The position numbers were made by a program, and so were the translations under genes. DNA of 64,000 bases, taken from positions 229,442,501-229,506,500 of the forward strand of contig JAUMIR010000004.1 of NCBI GenBank assembly GCA_030847615.1. Reading direction: 5' to 3'. Source of the stretch: Gambelia wislizenii (taxonomy: Eukaryota > Chordata > Lepidosauria > Squamata > Crotaphytidae). A model generated the notes under the pieces. That model was not told the origin of the DNA, ran no database searches, and was given only the letters and a program-made list of their open reading frames with translations. How positions within the stretch are numbered: position 1 is the stretch's first letter; the number at the start of each line of letters is the position of its first letter. This document shows, piece by piece, positions 11,390-22,340 of the stretch.

Positions 11390-11422
<33 letters not shown>
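10835..11422 (+). mobile_element. Internally deleted L2-like LINE
   Basis: The first part translates as an AP-endonuclease N-terminus (NKTHIIHDLLVDEAADLACF, then TETWLG, then GGGVVLV). Around 11030 it jumps to the end of the reverse-transcriptase ORF (nucleotides reading APRLWNGLPDEI-like, then TTLDSFKKALKTDLFWQAFP) and a 3' UTR. The copy ends in an (ATT)n tail at 11386-11422. The whole middle of the LINE is gone, so it is non-autonomous. Confidence 0.75.
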
Positions 11423-11423
<1 letters not shown>

Positions 11424-11441
11424 TTCTCATGAAATGTTAGG

Positions 11442-11665
11442 ACAGGACCGGTTTAAGGAATTTTGCCCCCCCCTGCAATGCTTTATTTTGGGGGGGGCAT
11501 ATGTTTATCTCAGGTCAATGTAACCTAATTGAACCTAAGCTATTCACAGTACAGGGCAGATTATTACTAATAATGTTTTTTCAGGAGGAGGATTACTACG
11601 CCCCCCCCCCCAATGATGGGCCCCCCTGCGGATGCTGATACCGCAGGTGCCTTAAACTGGCCCTG
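11442..11665. mobile_element. hAT-like MITE, about 224 bp
   Basis: The ends ACAGGACCGGTTTAAGG and CCTTAAACTGGCCCTGT form a 17-bp inverted repeat with two mismatches. The CAGGGCCGGTTTAAGG type is common in hAT elements. The interior has C-runs and no ORF. A clean 8-bp target duplication was not found. Confidence 0.65.
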
Positions 11666-13254
11666 TGTTACTGAGGGAGAAAAAAAGCCATCAAAATTGC
11701 CTGACACCATGATGCTAACAACATTCCTTTCTGTGTTGGAGTTAACATTAATCTAATCTGCTAATAAGCATTTTGATAAATAACACTATAATAAAGTTCA
11801 CCCTGTCTTCTTCATATTTATGGTAAACTTTATACATTTTAATTTAAAATTGTGGAAAAAGAATACATTTAGTTTCTTAAGTAAGAGGAGAGACATAACA
11901 CAAGAAACATCATATTATTGACTTATTTTTGAAGAAATACCAAAATACACAAAGCCTTCTGTCAGAAAGATTACATAATTTTTTGATGTTAAAACAAAAT
12001 GGCTTCTGTTTTATTGAATGTGATTTTTGTGTGTGTATAAACGTGGAAGTGTACCTGTTATGCAACGTTGACATGCATCTTAAGATTCCTCATGGTACTC
12101 ACCGGATCTGATAGCAGTAATCTAAGAGATGGTTTTAAAACAGTCCTTTTAAGATAAGGGATGGTTTTTTAAAAGCTTATAGTCCCTATGCCTGAAGAGC
12201 AGTCAGAATAAGTAATATTCTGGTAGAACTCCAAGTTCTAAAAGATGCCTACTATTTGAACTATTTTATTACCATTTGCATCTGTCTGTCTAATTGTATG
12301 CCGTTGTTGCTTTTGCTAAAAGTTTGTCTATTCACCACTAGGGTTCACTCCAAGCTTCAGACATTCTGGCAAGAAAACAGTTTTTAAGTGTTTCATTTGG
12401 AAGAGAAAGATGCCTGTACGATTATACCTTGTAAAATCTTGATACTCTGCTTTGATCTAGATCTGTTATCTAGTTATGTGCTTTAAGAGCATTTACAAGG
12501 TGGTGATACTGTAAAATATACAAATGGGCAATTAAATTGCAATGGTTTTAAGTGAAAGATGAAAGCTAGCAATCAGCATGAAAATTAAAGGTTTGCATAG
12601 GTAGTTCTTTCAAAAGATTTTTTTTTAAATAATAGAGGCTGTAAATTGATTACAACTTTTTTTGCAGGTAAAGTGTGATAGTTAATCAATTAAAAGATCA
12701 GTCCTGTAGTTTCAGAAAATTGCCAGGAAAATATTCCGTATCAGAAAAAAACAAAAAACCTTTACTTAGCCTAAGTCTAGTTGCTAGTCCCAATAACAGT
12801 AAACCTATTGGGTCACCTACTGAATGGTGACTCAGCGATTATGTAAATCCTATAAATTCAGTGAGTCAAGTTAAGTTGGATTCAGGCCCTCTTTTACTTG
12901 AGATCAAAGGCTAGAAAAGAGTATCAGTGGGCAAAACAAATCTATTCTGCTAGTGTTGTTTTGTCCTTGTCTTCTCAGGTGTTCCCTCTAGGCAGGTTTA
13001 TAAACTCTTGGAATAGAGGTGGCTTTAGGAAAGCAGGCGTGGATGATTCTAATAAATTTTTCACTTTGGTGGCATTTGCAGGTCTGCTGTAATCCAGGGG
13101 TTCCCAGAAGGTTGTTTCTTTTGCTTAATTTTCCTTCAGAGATTCACATCATTTGTCTTTCTAGGTTGCTTACTCTGCTTGTTAAGTCTTCCCTGGAAAA
13201 AGTTTAGCTTTAAGCACAGATGTCCAGCTGTTGCTTGATGTATTCCCACATGAT
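11666..13254. other. CDKAL1 intron
   Basis: AT-rich unique sequence. No exon or confident repeat. Confidence 0.6.
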
Positions 13255-13860
13255 GTACCGTATATTCCGGCGTATAAGACGACTGGGCGTATAAGACCAC
13301 CCCCCAATTTCCAGCCAAAAATCTAGGCTTAGGCATATATTTGCCATATAACCCCCCCTCCCCAATTTGGCTGGCTGGCTGACTGGCTGGGGGAGCCTTG
13401 CCAGCTGATCCTCTTTGTTTCCCAGCTCACGAGGATCTCCTCGTGAGTTGGGAAAGTGAACAGGATCCCCCAGCCAGTCAGCCGCAACATTCGCCCCTCT
13501 CTTCAACCTTCCAGTCAAACTTGACTCGAAGGTGGAGGAAAGGGGCGAAAATGCCCAGTTTGCCTCAGCAGCCCCCTTACCTCTGTCTTGGCTCTTCCGA
13601 AGGGGACCAAGGCGGGGGAAGCGGGGGCAGCCGCGACAAACTGCTAGGTTCGCCCCTTTCCCCCACCTTCAAGGAAGGTGGGGAGAAGGGGCGAAAATGC
13701 CCCGTTTGGTTCCACAGCCACGATCCCTCCTTCTGGGCTCTCTTCTGAAGGGGAGGGAGGACGCTGGAGGGAAGGGGCTTCAGGGAGGGGGCTTTGCAGC
13801 TTTGGGGAGGGGGTGGTGGCTGGAGGGAGGTCTATATTTATGTGGTGTGTAAGTACAACA
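13255..13860. mobile_element. Putative MITE with GC-rich tandem interior
   Basis: It begins CCGTATATTCCGGCGTATAA followed by a second GGGCGTATAAGACC, a phrase I recognise as an interspersed DNA-element end. The interior is GC-rich. It repeats GGGGCGAAAATGCCC(A/C)GTTT at about 13546 and 13691 (unit near 145 bp). The far end is not clear. The long ORFs here are composition artefacts. Confidence 0.5.
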
Positions 13861-15405
13861 CATAAGTAAGTTGCATCAGAGTTCTCAGTTAAAAAAAGCC
13901 ACAGAAGGAGAATTCTGAGAAAGGGTAGGTGTTTTTTCCTCATTTCATCCCTTCTTGTAGATGAGACTGAACTGCAAGGAAAAAATGGTATAGACCCAAA
14001 GACCCACATGCTACAGCCTGCTATATCTTAATATGAGTGATGTCTTAAAACAGGAAAAAAACTACTGCCCACCCTGAGCTTCTAATCTCTCATAGATTGT
14101 AGTTATACAATTCTGCAGTCCTGTCTTCCAGCATAAATTGCCCACATCATCCCAACTACTCCATGTCTTAATAGCTATTGTATAGACAAGGTTGGTGACT
14201 GAGAGTGGAGCCCAAACTTCTCAAAGTGTGGGAAGACCAACCAAAGGTATAATGGAAACTTGATGGTGTCTGCTGTTAGAGGTTTTTGATACCCATTAGA
14301 CATCCAGTTAGAGTATACTGTAATTTCTTATACACTTATTTTGAAACTTTCTCAAGCAATTCTAGTCACTTAATATCCTAGACCAGAAAATAACTGATGA
14401 AACATTTTAAAAGCTTTAATGTGGTTTCTGGGTGTGAGACCTTCAGCACTGTATACTACATTTTCTGTATCTGAGATACAGTAACAAATGTATAAAGTAT
14501 GAAGGTAATTCTGTGAAAGTCAATAACTAGCTGGAAGCTACAATTTAATAAGTGTTTGGACATATCTGGCTTAGATAAGTTCCCCTATATTTTAGCTTCC
14601 TCTGTGTTAAAAGTGATAGATGTAGCTTAAATCCAGGCTCCAAGTGGGATTAGATATCAGGGGAAATATGTGGAGGCAAGGAATTTGAAATCAATATATT
14701 GCCTCTGGGTACAACATAATACAGACAGAATTTGCAGAAATATAAGCTGGGAAATAGATATTGGAACTGAATATGTTTCAGTTTATAAGCTGACCTTGGC
14801 TCTTGTGAAAACATATGTATGAAAATCAGTGGGAGACTTTCAAAACTGCAAGTCAGCTTATGCTGAGGCACAAAGGAGCTGGGGAGGAGAAAATCTGAGT
14901 TTTTAAGTGTTGGATCTCTAATTATAGTTTGATCTAAAATATTTTGTATGCTAGTGGTTCTGGTGGAGGCAGTTGAAATTGTCTCTCCTTTTTAAAAATG
15001 TATGGCTCAGCATTGGAGAATATGAGGTGACTCATATTCCATTTGATTATCATACATTTTTCACTAGACAGTTTCCTGATGCTGTAACTCTTAACATTTC
15101 TACAAAACTTATGGTTAAATTTTAATTTTAAATGCTGATTGAGCCTCAGACACCCAACTATTGCATTACTTCAGATCAGTAGGTGGAAAAGCCACCTGTT
15201 AGGTTCCCCTAGATAATAAAAGCTCACCTGTGTGGCAGAATGTGTTGGCTTTAGAAGAGGAGGTGGACAGTTCCCTCAAGGGTCTTCTTATGAGTAGTTT
15301 GAGAAGCAGCAGCATATGGGTAGCATTTCTTTTTCTAATTATGCAGAAGACCGCATAATTAGAAGGTTATCTCTACCTTTTATTTGAGAGTGAAGAGAAT
15401 ATAGG
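13861..15405. other. CDKAL1 intron
   Basis: No exon, RNA gene or clear repeat. Confidence 0.6.
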
Positions 15406-15409
15406 TCAC

Positions 15410-15665
15410 CACCACCCCTGTATCTGTGGGGGATATGTACCCAGGGTTACCATTTATAAATGAAACTGAGAATAATAGTGAATCCTATTAAAATAAAGGA
15501 CTTCTGATACAGACATACCATAGAGTTGTGTTAGATGACCTTTCAGTTCCTCGAGAGGTGTTCTCTAGGCATTTTCCAGTGCGACTCTATGGTATATATC
15601 CCTGCTTTTTAGCCATGGATAACTGAAACCGCAGATATTGGTTCCACAGATATGGGGGTGGGGAA
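15410..15665. mobile_element. MITE of the TTAAAATAAAGGACTTCTG family
   Basis: Same layout as 46864-47130. It has a Tigger-like end (CTGTATCTGTGGGGGATATG), CCTATTAAAATAAAGGACTT, a palindromic CTCGAGAGGTGTTCTCTAGG centre, ACTCTATGGTATAT, and ACCGCAGATATTGGTTCCAC at the other end. Confidence 0.65.
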
Positions 15666-16020
15666 AGACCTGTCATATGGCTATGGTGTGTAGGTCAGAT
15701 GAACAGCTTGCTGTATTGGTAGCATACAACAACACCTGTGGGATGGACAAGGGCTCTCCCTATTGTAACATGTTCATTTTGGTGTGCTCAGACTGAGAGA
15801 GAAAGAGAGAGAGAGAAAGAAAGGTCTTTTCCAATTTTCTGGACAACACTGTTTCTTGAGTCTGGCACTGACTCATGCATTTGCAATGTACTACAGGATA
15901 TATTGAGTTTTACTTTTAAATATCCAGCAGAAGTGGAATTATAGGCACATATGTGGGAAAGCAATGACTCTTTGAGTGTCAAACACATGAAATTGTTGTA
16001 TGGCCAGTGGATATACCCCA

Positions 16021-16161
16021 TTCAGTGGGTAGAGCACATGTTTTGCATGGGCAAGATCCCATTTTCAATCCCTGGTATTGCTAGTTAAAAGGATCAGGCA
16101 GCATCTGTTAGAAAGACCTCTGACGACACTTTAGAGGTCTGCTTGATCAGTGTAGACTAGG
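16021..16161 (+). repeat. tRNA-derived SINE
   Basis: A box-A-like start (CAGTGGGTAGAGCACATG) and a B-box-like TTTTCAATCCCTG resemble a tRNA head. GTTAAAAGGATCAGGCAGC and AGACCTCTG are the SINE body. Pol III would start inside the head. Confidence 0.7.
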
Positions 16162-16321
16162 GGTAGGAAATTGCTAAGGGTGCAGGGGCCAATTTTCACA
16201 GTTGCATTCCGCCAGCAGACTGAAGTGTGCAACTCCCCTAAAAAAGTAAAATATATGGTAATATGACAGCCAGGTTCTGTGATGGAGCCTCCCACTGTGC
16301 ACACAGAACACCTCTGGTAAG

Positions 16322-16735
16322 CCATCTGCACTGGTTGCCAGTTAGATACAGAGACATGTTAAAGGTGTTACTTTTGGCTTAAAGGGCCATAAAGTATACC
16401 ATTCAGGACTAGGCTATCTGAAAGACCACCTTCTTCCATATAGACCACCCCAGTTTTTTGAAAGAGGTTACTGTCCTGCACCCTAGTGAGGCTTTTATTT
16501 GGTTGTGGTGTGGAAGAAGACTTATGTTGTGGCTCCCATCACGTGGAATTTCCCCATTGAGGTTAAGCAGTCTCCCAGTATTGGGTGTTTCTGTCTTCAG
16601 TTTTCCTAGTTGTGAATGCTACCAGTTACCTGGGGTTTTATCATTTTTGTTATTGGATTCTTTTAGCTACTTGCTTTATTGTGCTGGGCTTTTATTGTGA
16701 ACTCCTTTGGGTTTTGTGGGGGATTATTTAAGGAG
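16322..16735 (+). mobile_element. L2-like LINE 3' fragment
   Basis: CTGCACTGGTTGCCAGTTAG codes the LHWLPV motif typical of L2 reverse-transcriptase C-termini. It continues with CACCTTCTTCCATATAGACC and an L2-like 3' UTR. Frames are broken. Flanks at 16160 (AGGGGTAGGAAATTG) and 16990 (CAGCCCCTGGCAG) hint that it sits inside a hAT-like element, but I cannot prove the boundary. Confidence 0.65.
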
Positions 16736-17041
16736 GGTTTTTTGTTTTTTTTTTAAAAAAACTAAACATATGTCCCATCCCCCTGTGGAGGTATGGGGCA
16801 CTATTTTGCTACAGTTCCCATGCTCTCTCCCCTGATTATTTTAGACCCAGGCCAGGAAAGGCCTTTATTTAAGCAGGAAGTAAACTGATCTGGGGCAAAT
16901 GCATGCCAAAACTGGAGGGGGCATCTGCATGGAATGGGGTATGGTCTTCTGAGGTCCTTCAGGGGGCAGTGCAACCCCCCAGCCCCTGGCAGTTGTCCAC
17001 CTTGATCTAGAATCTGTATGGAACAAAGATATAAACAGAAA

Positions 17042-17044
<3 letters not shown>

Positions 17045-17098
<54 letters not shown>
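17045..17098. repeat. (GA)n microsatellite, about 54 bp
   Basis: Uninterrupted GA dinucleotide run. A shorter GA-rich tract lies at 15795-15826. Confidence 0.95.
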
Positions 17099-17100
<2 letters not shown>

Positions 17101-19042
17101 GGAGTATAAATATTTTGGTCTGTTCTGTAGATAACTTTATTGTTTACTCAAGTGTTTTACCATGTTTTCCTTCTTTTATTCCACAGTTCTGACAATTTGT
17201 GCTGTCCAGAACCTCCTGTTATGTTTAGATTTGTTCAAAAGTTTCCATGACCTTTTGAATTTCTTTGGTGTTGTTGGTGTTGTTGGTGTACAAAAGCCTG
17301 ATAGATTTTGTGGTTTGTGCAATATCTGTTTCTTGGAGAAGGAAACCTAAAGATAAAAATTCAACTCTTTCGGTTGTCTAGTCAGCGCTGATTTAATGTT
17401 GAATTCCTTGTAACCAATATACCTTGGAGAAATGGTGTTATTTGCGGTAGCAAATATATTTAAGGCCCGAGTACAAAATGACTGTCATTTTGAACTGACT
17501 TTCTTCTCATCCTGTTGTCAGGATCAGTCCCTGGTGGTTCCTAATCCTGCCATTTTCAGTTATTTTTCTGTAACCTTGATACTCATTGTGCCTTCCTTTT
17601 TAGTACTTGCTAACTATTGTTCTTTGCCAACTGTGGAGGGAGGTGGTAATTGTTTCAGATGGTTTGGGGAAAGATAAGAATGCAGCTACAAAATCAGCCT
17701 GGGAAAAGGAAGCTAGCCAATGTAAGGGAATGGCATGTCAGTGGATGATGGTTAGCCAATGGTATTAGAGCCTGTCTGAATTATAGATTGTAATATGCTT
17801 TTAATATAGTGTGTAGCTCTTAAGTTTCAAGTCTCAGCAACAACCTTGTATGGTATGATTCTTGAATTTCTGACAATAAAGTTTTCCGATGAACTATGAA
17901 ACTGTTGCTCACTGAATCTGGGAATGCAAGTACATGACACCTGATCCTGAAAATCAAATGCATGTATGTTTGATCTAAACATGGCTGTCCCTCAAAAAAT
18001 TCCAGTACAGAAACACAGCATTACACATTAAAATGTTTCAGTATTCTAGTCATTCCCCAAATAGATACTCTGTAAAATATACACTGGATACTCTTGCCCA
18101 TCTGTTATGCAAATTTTGATCTGGTCTTGAATTTCAAAAATATTTCTTGGAAGTATGAAGCTGGGTGGAATGATGACTTTCATGGAGGCTTTAAGGTTTA
18201 ACTTTCCAACTGCTTTTAATTTAATATAGCAAGCACTTTGGAAGATCAAAACAAAAATAACCACAGAGCCTGGTGGGCCTTGTCCTATATCTAACGTTAG
18301 TCTGCCTACTGTCTCTATCTCATCCAGGAATCCCTGGCGCTGGGAGGCCACCACATACTACATTACCTTGCCTGAAAACAGACTGTTGGAGAGTGGACTG
18401 CAGTCTTTGGGTGGGAAATGTTTCGATAAATGTGGGCATGTGGCTTTGGCCCCATCCACTGCAGCTCTCTAGAAGATTACCCATGGAGAAATGCATTCCT
18501 TGGGGTAAAAAAGGATCCCTAGACCTCTTGCAGCTGACAAAGGAGGTTGGGGAGGAGTGTGGACATTCCAACCACAGTGCTAGCCTGCTGATCAGTCTTC
18601 ACCCATACTCTTCAGTGAGCATAGTATTGCTCTATGAATAAGTGAGAGAGAAAGCAATTGCATTTGCACACTGAAGGTGGAACAGAGTTTCTCAATAAAC
18701 CTCTTTTTATTACAAAACTGATTGTCATGAGAAAGAAAAAAATAGGTTATCTCTGGTACGTAGAGGCGAGTGAAGTGTAGAGTTATGCTGATCTGTACAT
18801 GATCTGAGACTGTGTATAGAAGTTACTGATTTAGGTTCTGCATCATTTATAAAGCATTCTCACTGCATTTATATGTGTGTGTGTTAATATTTTTTAAAAT
18901 GCATTATCAACTTTCTTTAAATGTAGTAGCATATTTATCTGATAACTACACTTTCTTTGTTAACCAGTTTATGTTAAAATGCTAGAAAGTAAAGTCCCCT
19001 AGATAAAATTTTAATTGTATTTTATGTATATTTATCTTTCAG
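17099..19042. other. CDKAL1 intron upstream of the exon
   Basis: Unique sequence leading to a polypyrimidine tract and TTTATCTTTCAG at 19031-19042, the acceptor for the exon that follows. Short ORFs (17432-17677, 18273-18641) have no recognised domain. Confidence 0.65.
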
Positions 19043-19127
19043 AGAGCGCTGCAGAAGCAGACCTGTGGCTGTTGAACAGTTGTACAGTAAAAAGCCCTGC
19101 TGAGGACCATTTTAGAAACTCAATTAA
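19043..19127 (+). CDS. CDKAL1: Coding exon of CDKAL1 (tRNA methylthiotransferase)
   Basis: This 85-bp exon has a good acceptor (TTTATCTTTCAG) and a consensus donor (GTAAGT at 19128). Two of its three frames have stops. The open one encodes 27 whole codons including [18 protein letters not shown], which I recognise as CDKAL1. That protein is a radical-SAM enzyme, tail-anchored in the ER, that adds the methylthio group of ms2t6A37 to tRNA-Lys(UUU). The segment belongs to the N-terminal UPF0004/MTTase domain. The Cys in NSCTVK is one of three Cys expected to hold the auxiliary 4Fe-4S cluster. The exon starts with two bases finishing a split codon (phase 1) and ends with two bases of the next (phase 2). 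The splice sites, open frame and family match agree, so I am confident. Neighbouring exons are not in the window. Confidence 0.92.
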
Positions 19128-19640
19128 GTAAGTTACTGTTCTTTTTAAAAGAAACTCTTGATACTGAAACAGCTTCAGTTGAGGGATACCCATGTTAATC
19201 CAGAATAATTTTATTCTGTGCTAAACATGAGAATAAATGAAGAAGACCTTTTCACATATTATTGTGAATTACCATATAGGTCTTATGGGACTGAAATATG
19301 GAGGTGATGTCCATTTTGACACTGTCTTGAATATAACCATTTTTTGTTCTTTTACCACATGTGTTTATCACATGTGTATGAATCTTCCAAAAACAGCAAA
19401 TTACAGTTAGGGTTTCATTAAGGCAGATGTGGGCCTCATTGAATCCTTCACCCCACTGGGGCTGCATCCTGCTGCTATCACTTTTATTTTAAAATTGCTG
19501 CCACACTGCTGACTTTGTGGCAGTAACATATGTATGTGTATATCTATATATCTATATCTACAGCTACAGATATAAATATATAAATATATGTATCCCAGAG
19601 GGGTAGTTCTGATATTATACAAGGCCCATGCTTCTTCCTT
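19128..19640. other. CDKAL1 intron downstream of the exon
   Basis: Begins with the GTAAGT donor. A TATATC/TATA-rich simple tract lies at about 19535-19590. Nothing else is recognised. Confidence 0.65.
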
Positions 19641-19654
19641 CTGTGTGTGTGTGT

Positions 19655-19860
19655 CTGTTGACTAATGGCAACCCCATGAATTTCATAGGGTTTTCTTAGG
19701 CAAGGAATATTCAGAGGTGGTTTTGCTGGTTCTTTGCTCTGAAATAGAGCCTACAGCACCTGGTATTCATTGGTGGTCTTGTAACCAAGTACTGACTAGG
19801 GCTGACCCTGTTTAGCTTCCAAGATTAGAAAGGTTGTGGTGCCTTGAGGGTATTCAGGCC
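19655..19860 (-). repeat. 5S rRNA-derived SINE
   Basis: Minus strand. GTACTGACTAGGGCTGACCC, TGTTTAGCTTCCAAGATTAG and CTACAGCACCTGGTATT are the reverse complement of 5S rRNA, including its internal control region. The 3' part (GGCAACCCCATGAATTTCAT, AGGGTTTTCTTAGGCAAGG) is the SINE body. Sister copies: 31483-31700 and 56205-56880. Confidence 0.85.
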
Positions 19861-19950
19861 TTGTTCTTTTAAAAAAAGAAGCCTCTGGATGAATCCCATC
19901 ATGGGAGAAAGGCGGGATATAAATCCAGTAAATAAATAATATAAATAAAT
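19861..19950 (+). mobile_element. L2/CR1-like 3' tail
   Basis: ATGGGAGAAAGGCGGGATAT, then AAATCCAGTAAATAAATAAT, is a typical LINE 3' end with an A/T-rich repeat tail. Confidence 0.55.
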
Positions 19951-21572
19951 GAGAGTCCCAGTGAATGGCAACTATCGCAATCCATAGTCCATGATGTGAA
20001 ACCACAAATGGGAACAAAAGCCGAATGTGTGGCTTCAATGAATTAATACAGTGATCAGAACTATGAGTCTTCCTATCCCTATCTCATATTTGTATTACAG
20101 TGAACTTCGTTATTCCCCTTTCTTGTAATTGTTTCTGCTGTTGATTTTAAGAACTGTTCCTCCACCCAGTACAACAGCATGTTATGGTTCCAGTAGAGAA
20201 TCATTGTTCTCTTGATTAATTAGGAATGAAAATAGGTAGAAACCTGACTTAAGTTTTGTGTTTAGTGTAAATGAAAACATTGCCTGGTAGGTAAAGATCA
20301 TGTCTCTGCAAAACAATCACGTGGAAGTTTATGCAAGCCAGTGTTTAGTGCGGTGTGCAGATGGGCATTTATTGAAAGTGAGCATGAGCTATACTTATAA
20401 TTCTAGTTAAGCAGCTGGTGTACTCAGAAGAATAAAGCACAAGGAGGGTATGCTGGATTGAACTGGAACTTTAGCTAGTAGATGAACAATGAGAGATGCC
20501 TTTTCTCCTGTAGATTGTGTGCCCAGTGTAGACTGAAGCACTGGCAGCCTGGCAATAAGTTAGCTTTTCTCTTGCCAAGAAAATCCTAGTTCCCTAAACA
20601 CCAGCCGTTAATATGCTGTTAGGCAATAATAATAGGTTGTCTAGCCAATTATCCTGGTAACAGAATTACCAGTTTCGTCCCAGCTGTTACAGGAGCTTGT
20701 TTTTGACAGTAATAGGTGCATGCATTGAAGCAGAGGGGTGAAAATGAATTGTTTCATGGTCATCTCAGTGTCTCTTTATGTCCACAGCATAACTGAATCT
20801 GATTTTAATTAGGACTGAAATGTTTCTGCTCCACAGAATTACACAGTGGTCTGTTACTTAGGATCCTGGAGAAGGTATTTTTCTTGTGCTGAAATATTTG
20901 CTCCACCTTGCAGGCACAATTTAAAGTGTTTCCAGGGGCAATTCATCATGTTGGTTGTCTGTATGTATATTTGATTTAAGGGGAAGGCATTCCTTCATAT
21001 GTAAACCAGCTCTTGCAGGTAGGAAAGGGCTATAGGTACAAGCCTTTATCCACTGCTTTCACATTGTATTGATTGGCGAATATTTTCAGGGTGTAGCTTC
21101 CTTGTAAAACACCTGGCAGTGACATTCTTTTTTAAGGGAAGAAACATTTCTTGCATGGACTGACAAAGAAGTCAAAATATGGGTGTGATGCTGTGTACAT
21201 TCTGCCCTTCTGTTACCATCTTCATTCATGTTTCCAATTACCAGGAAGTTTGTACCAGGACATTTTACCATTATTTCCTGCTAAGGGGAAGTTTCTCGAG
21301 TTTTACCACATTTCCTTTGGGCACTAAGACATTTAGCCACATTATTCCAGGGTATTTTCTATCAGTAGAAGCAAAAAAGGACATTCCACATAGGCATCTT
21401 CAATTTTAAAACTAATGACAAAATTCATCACTCTTCACAGACACACAGCTATCTTCTACAGTTTCCCTTTCTGGGAACAGAGCTTAGATCAGAGGTTTCC
21501 CATTGTCTTGGAAGGGGTTGGTGATTGCCCAAATAATTGCTGTCCTGGACATCTTGAGAGAACTATCAGTAG
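19951..21572. other. CDKAL1 intron, unique
   Basis: No exon or clear repeat. The part at about 20480-20960 (for example ATATGCTGTTAGGCAATAAT and CCAATTATCCTGGTAACAG) is repeat-free and could be conserved noncoding DNA. That can only be tested by alignment. Confidence 0.5.
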
Positions 21573-21805
21573 CAGAACTGGGCAACTGCAGCATGTCCAC
21601 GGTTCAATTTTATGTCCCGGGGGCTACATGGGCTGCAAAAATACTCTCCAGAAGTGGCTGAAAGTCAAAGGGGCTTCCAGGAGAGGTAGTTCACCCATTT
21701 TTTGACCAGGAAAACAGAATTGGAAGAATCTGGAGGAGTCAAGTGCTGCAAAAACAATTGGGGGCAGGTGCCTGCTGACTCGAGTCCATACTTTGCCCAT
21801 TCCTG
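21573..21805. mobile_element. hAT-like MITE, about 233 bp
   Basis: CAGAACTGGGCAACTGCAG at the left and ACTTTGCCCATTCCTG at the right form a degenerate CAGGGGTGGGCAA-type inverted repeat known from hAT elements. The interior has GTCCCGGGGGCTACATGGG, the usual 'gcccgggggc' phrase of this repeat group. No ORF. Confidence 0.6.
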
Positions 21806-21919
21806 ACTAGAGCAGACAACCAGCTATTTGTTCTCTACTTTTAGCATACATCACTGTTATTCCTTCTACACTCAAGCCCTGTTACCACTGTTGGTTTGTT
21901 AGCCCAAATCCTTAAAGAG

Positions 21920-22340
21920 CAAAGAAAAAGTTGCTTCCTTGTAACTGGGGCTGCACTTGGCCCACTCTGGTTTGAAGCATGCTTTCTGATGATCATCATG
22001 TTGCAGATCAGGAGGGAATAAGGAAAGACCTTCAGTCACAAGGCTTTGCATTGTTGGGCATCATAATCCTCAGAAGTCACAACCCTTTTCTTCCATACGA
22101 AACTATCAAAAGATCTAAACCAAGCCACTACTGTCTACTTTCCAGGATTCTGAAGTTGGGATTCTGGATAACTTCGAAAAGTTAACAGCCTCTACCTGGC
22201 CAGGTAATTTAGTTTACCAGTCACGCAGTTGTTGGACTATGTAGAGGCTTCAAAAAGAGACATATTGTTTATGTGTAACTGGTGTTTCTGAAGTGGCCAT
22301 CTGTGCAGTTGTAAAACTCATCTGGTTTCCTGTCTGCTTC
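21920..22340. mobile_element. Possible relic of DIRS terminal/internal repeats
   Basis: 22270-22325 (TGTGTAACTGGTGTTTCTGA, then AGTGGCCATCTGTGCAGTTG) resembles the internal complementary region of the DIRS elements at 41862-41985 and 51735-51870. 21935 has GTTGCTTCCTTGTAACTGG, like the DIRS termini. Diverged and not bounded. Confidence 0.3.

Noticed and set aside
19481..19600. 5S rRNA or tRNA genes
   Set aside because: The 5S and tRNA similarity in the window belongs to SINEs with tails; none has an intact functional gene structure.
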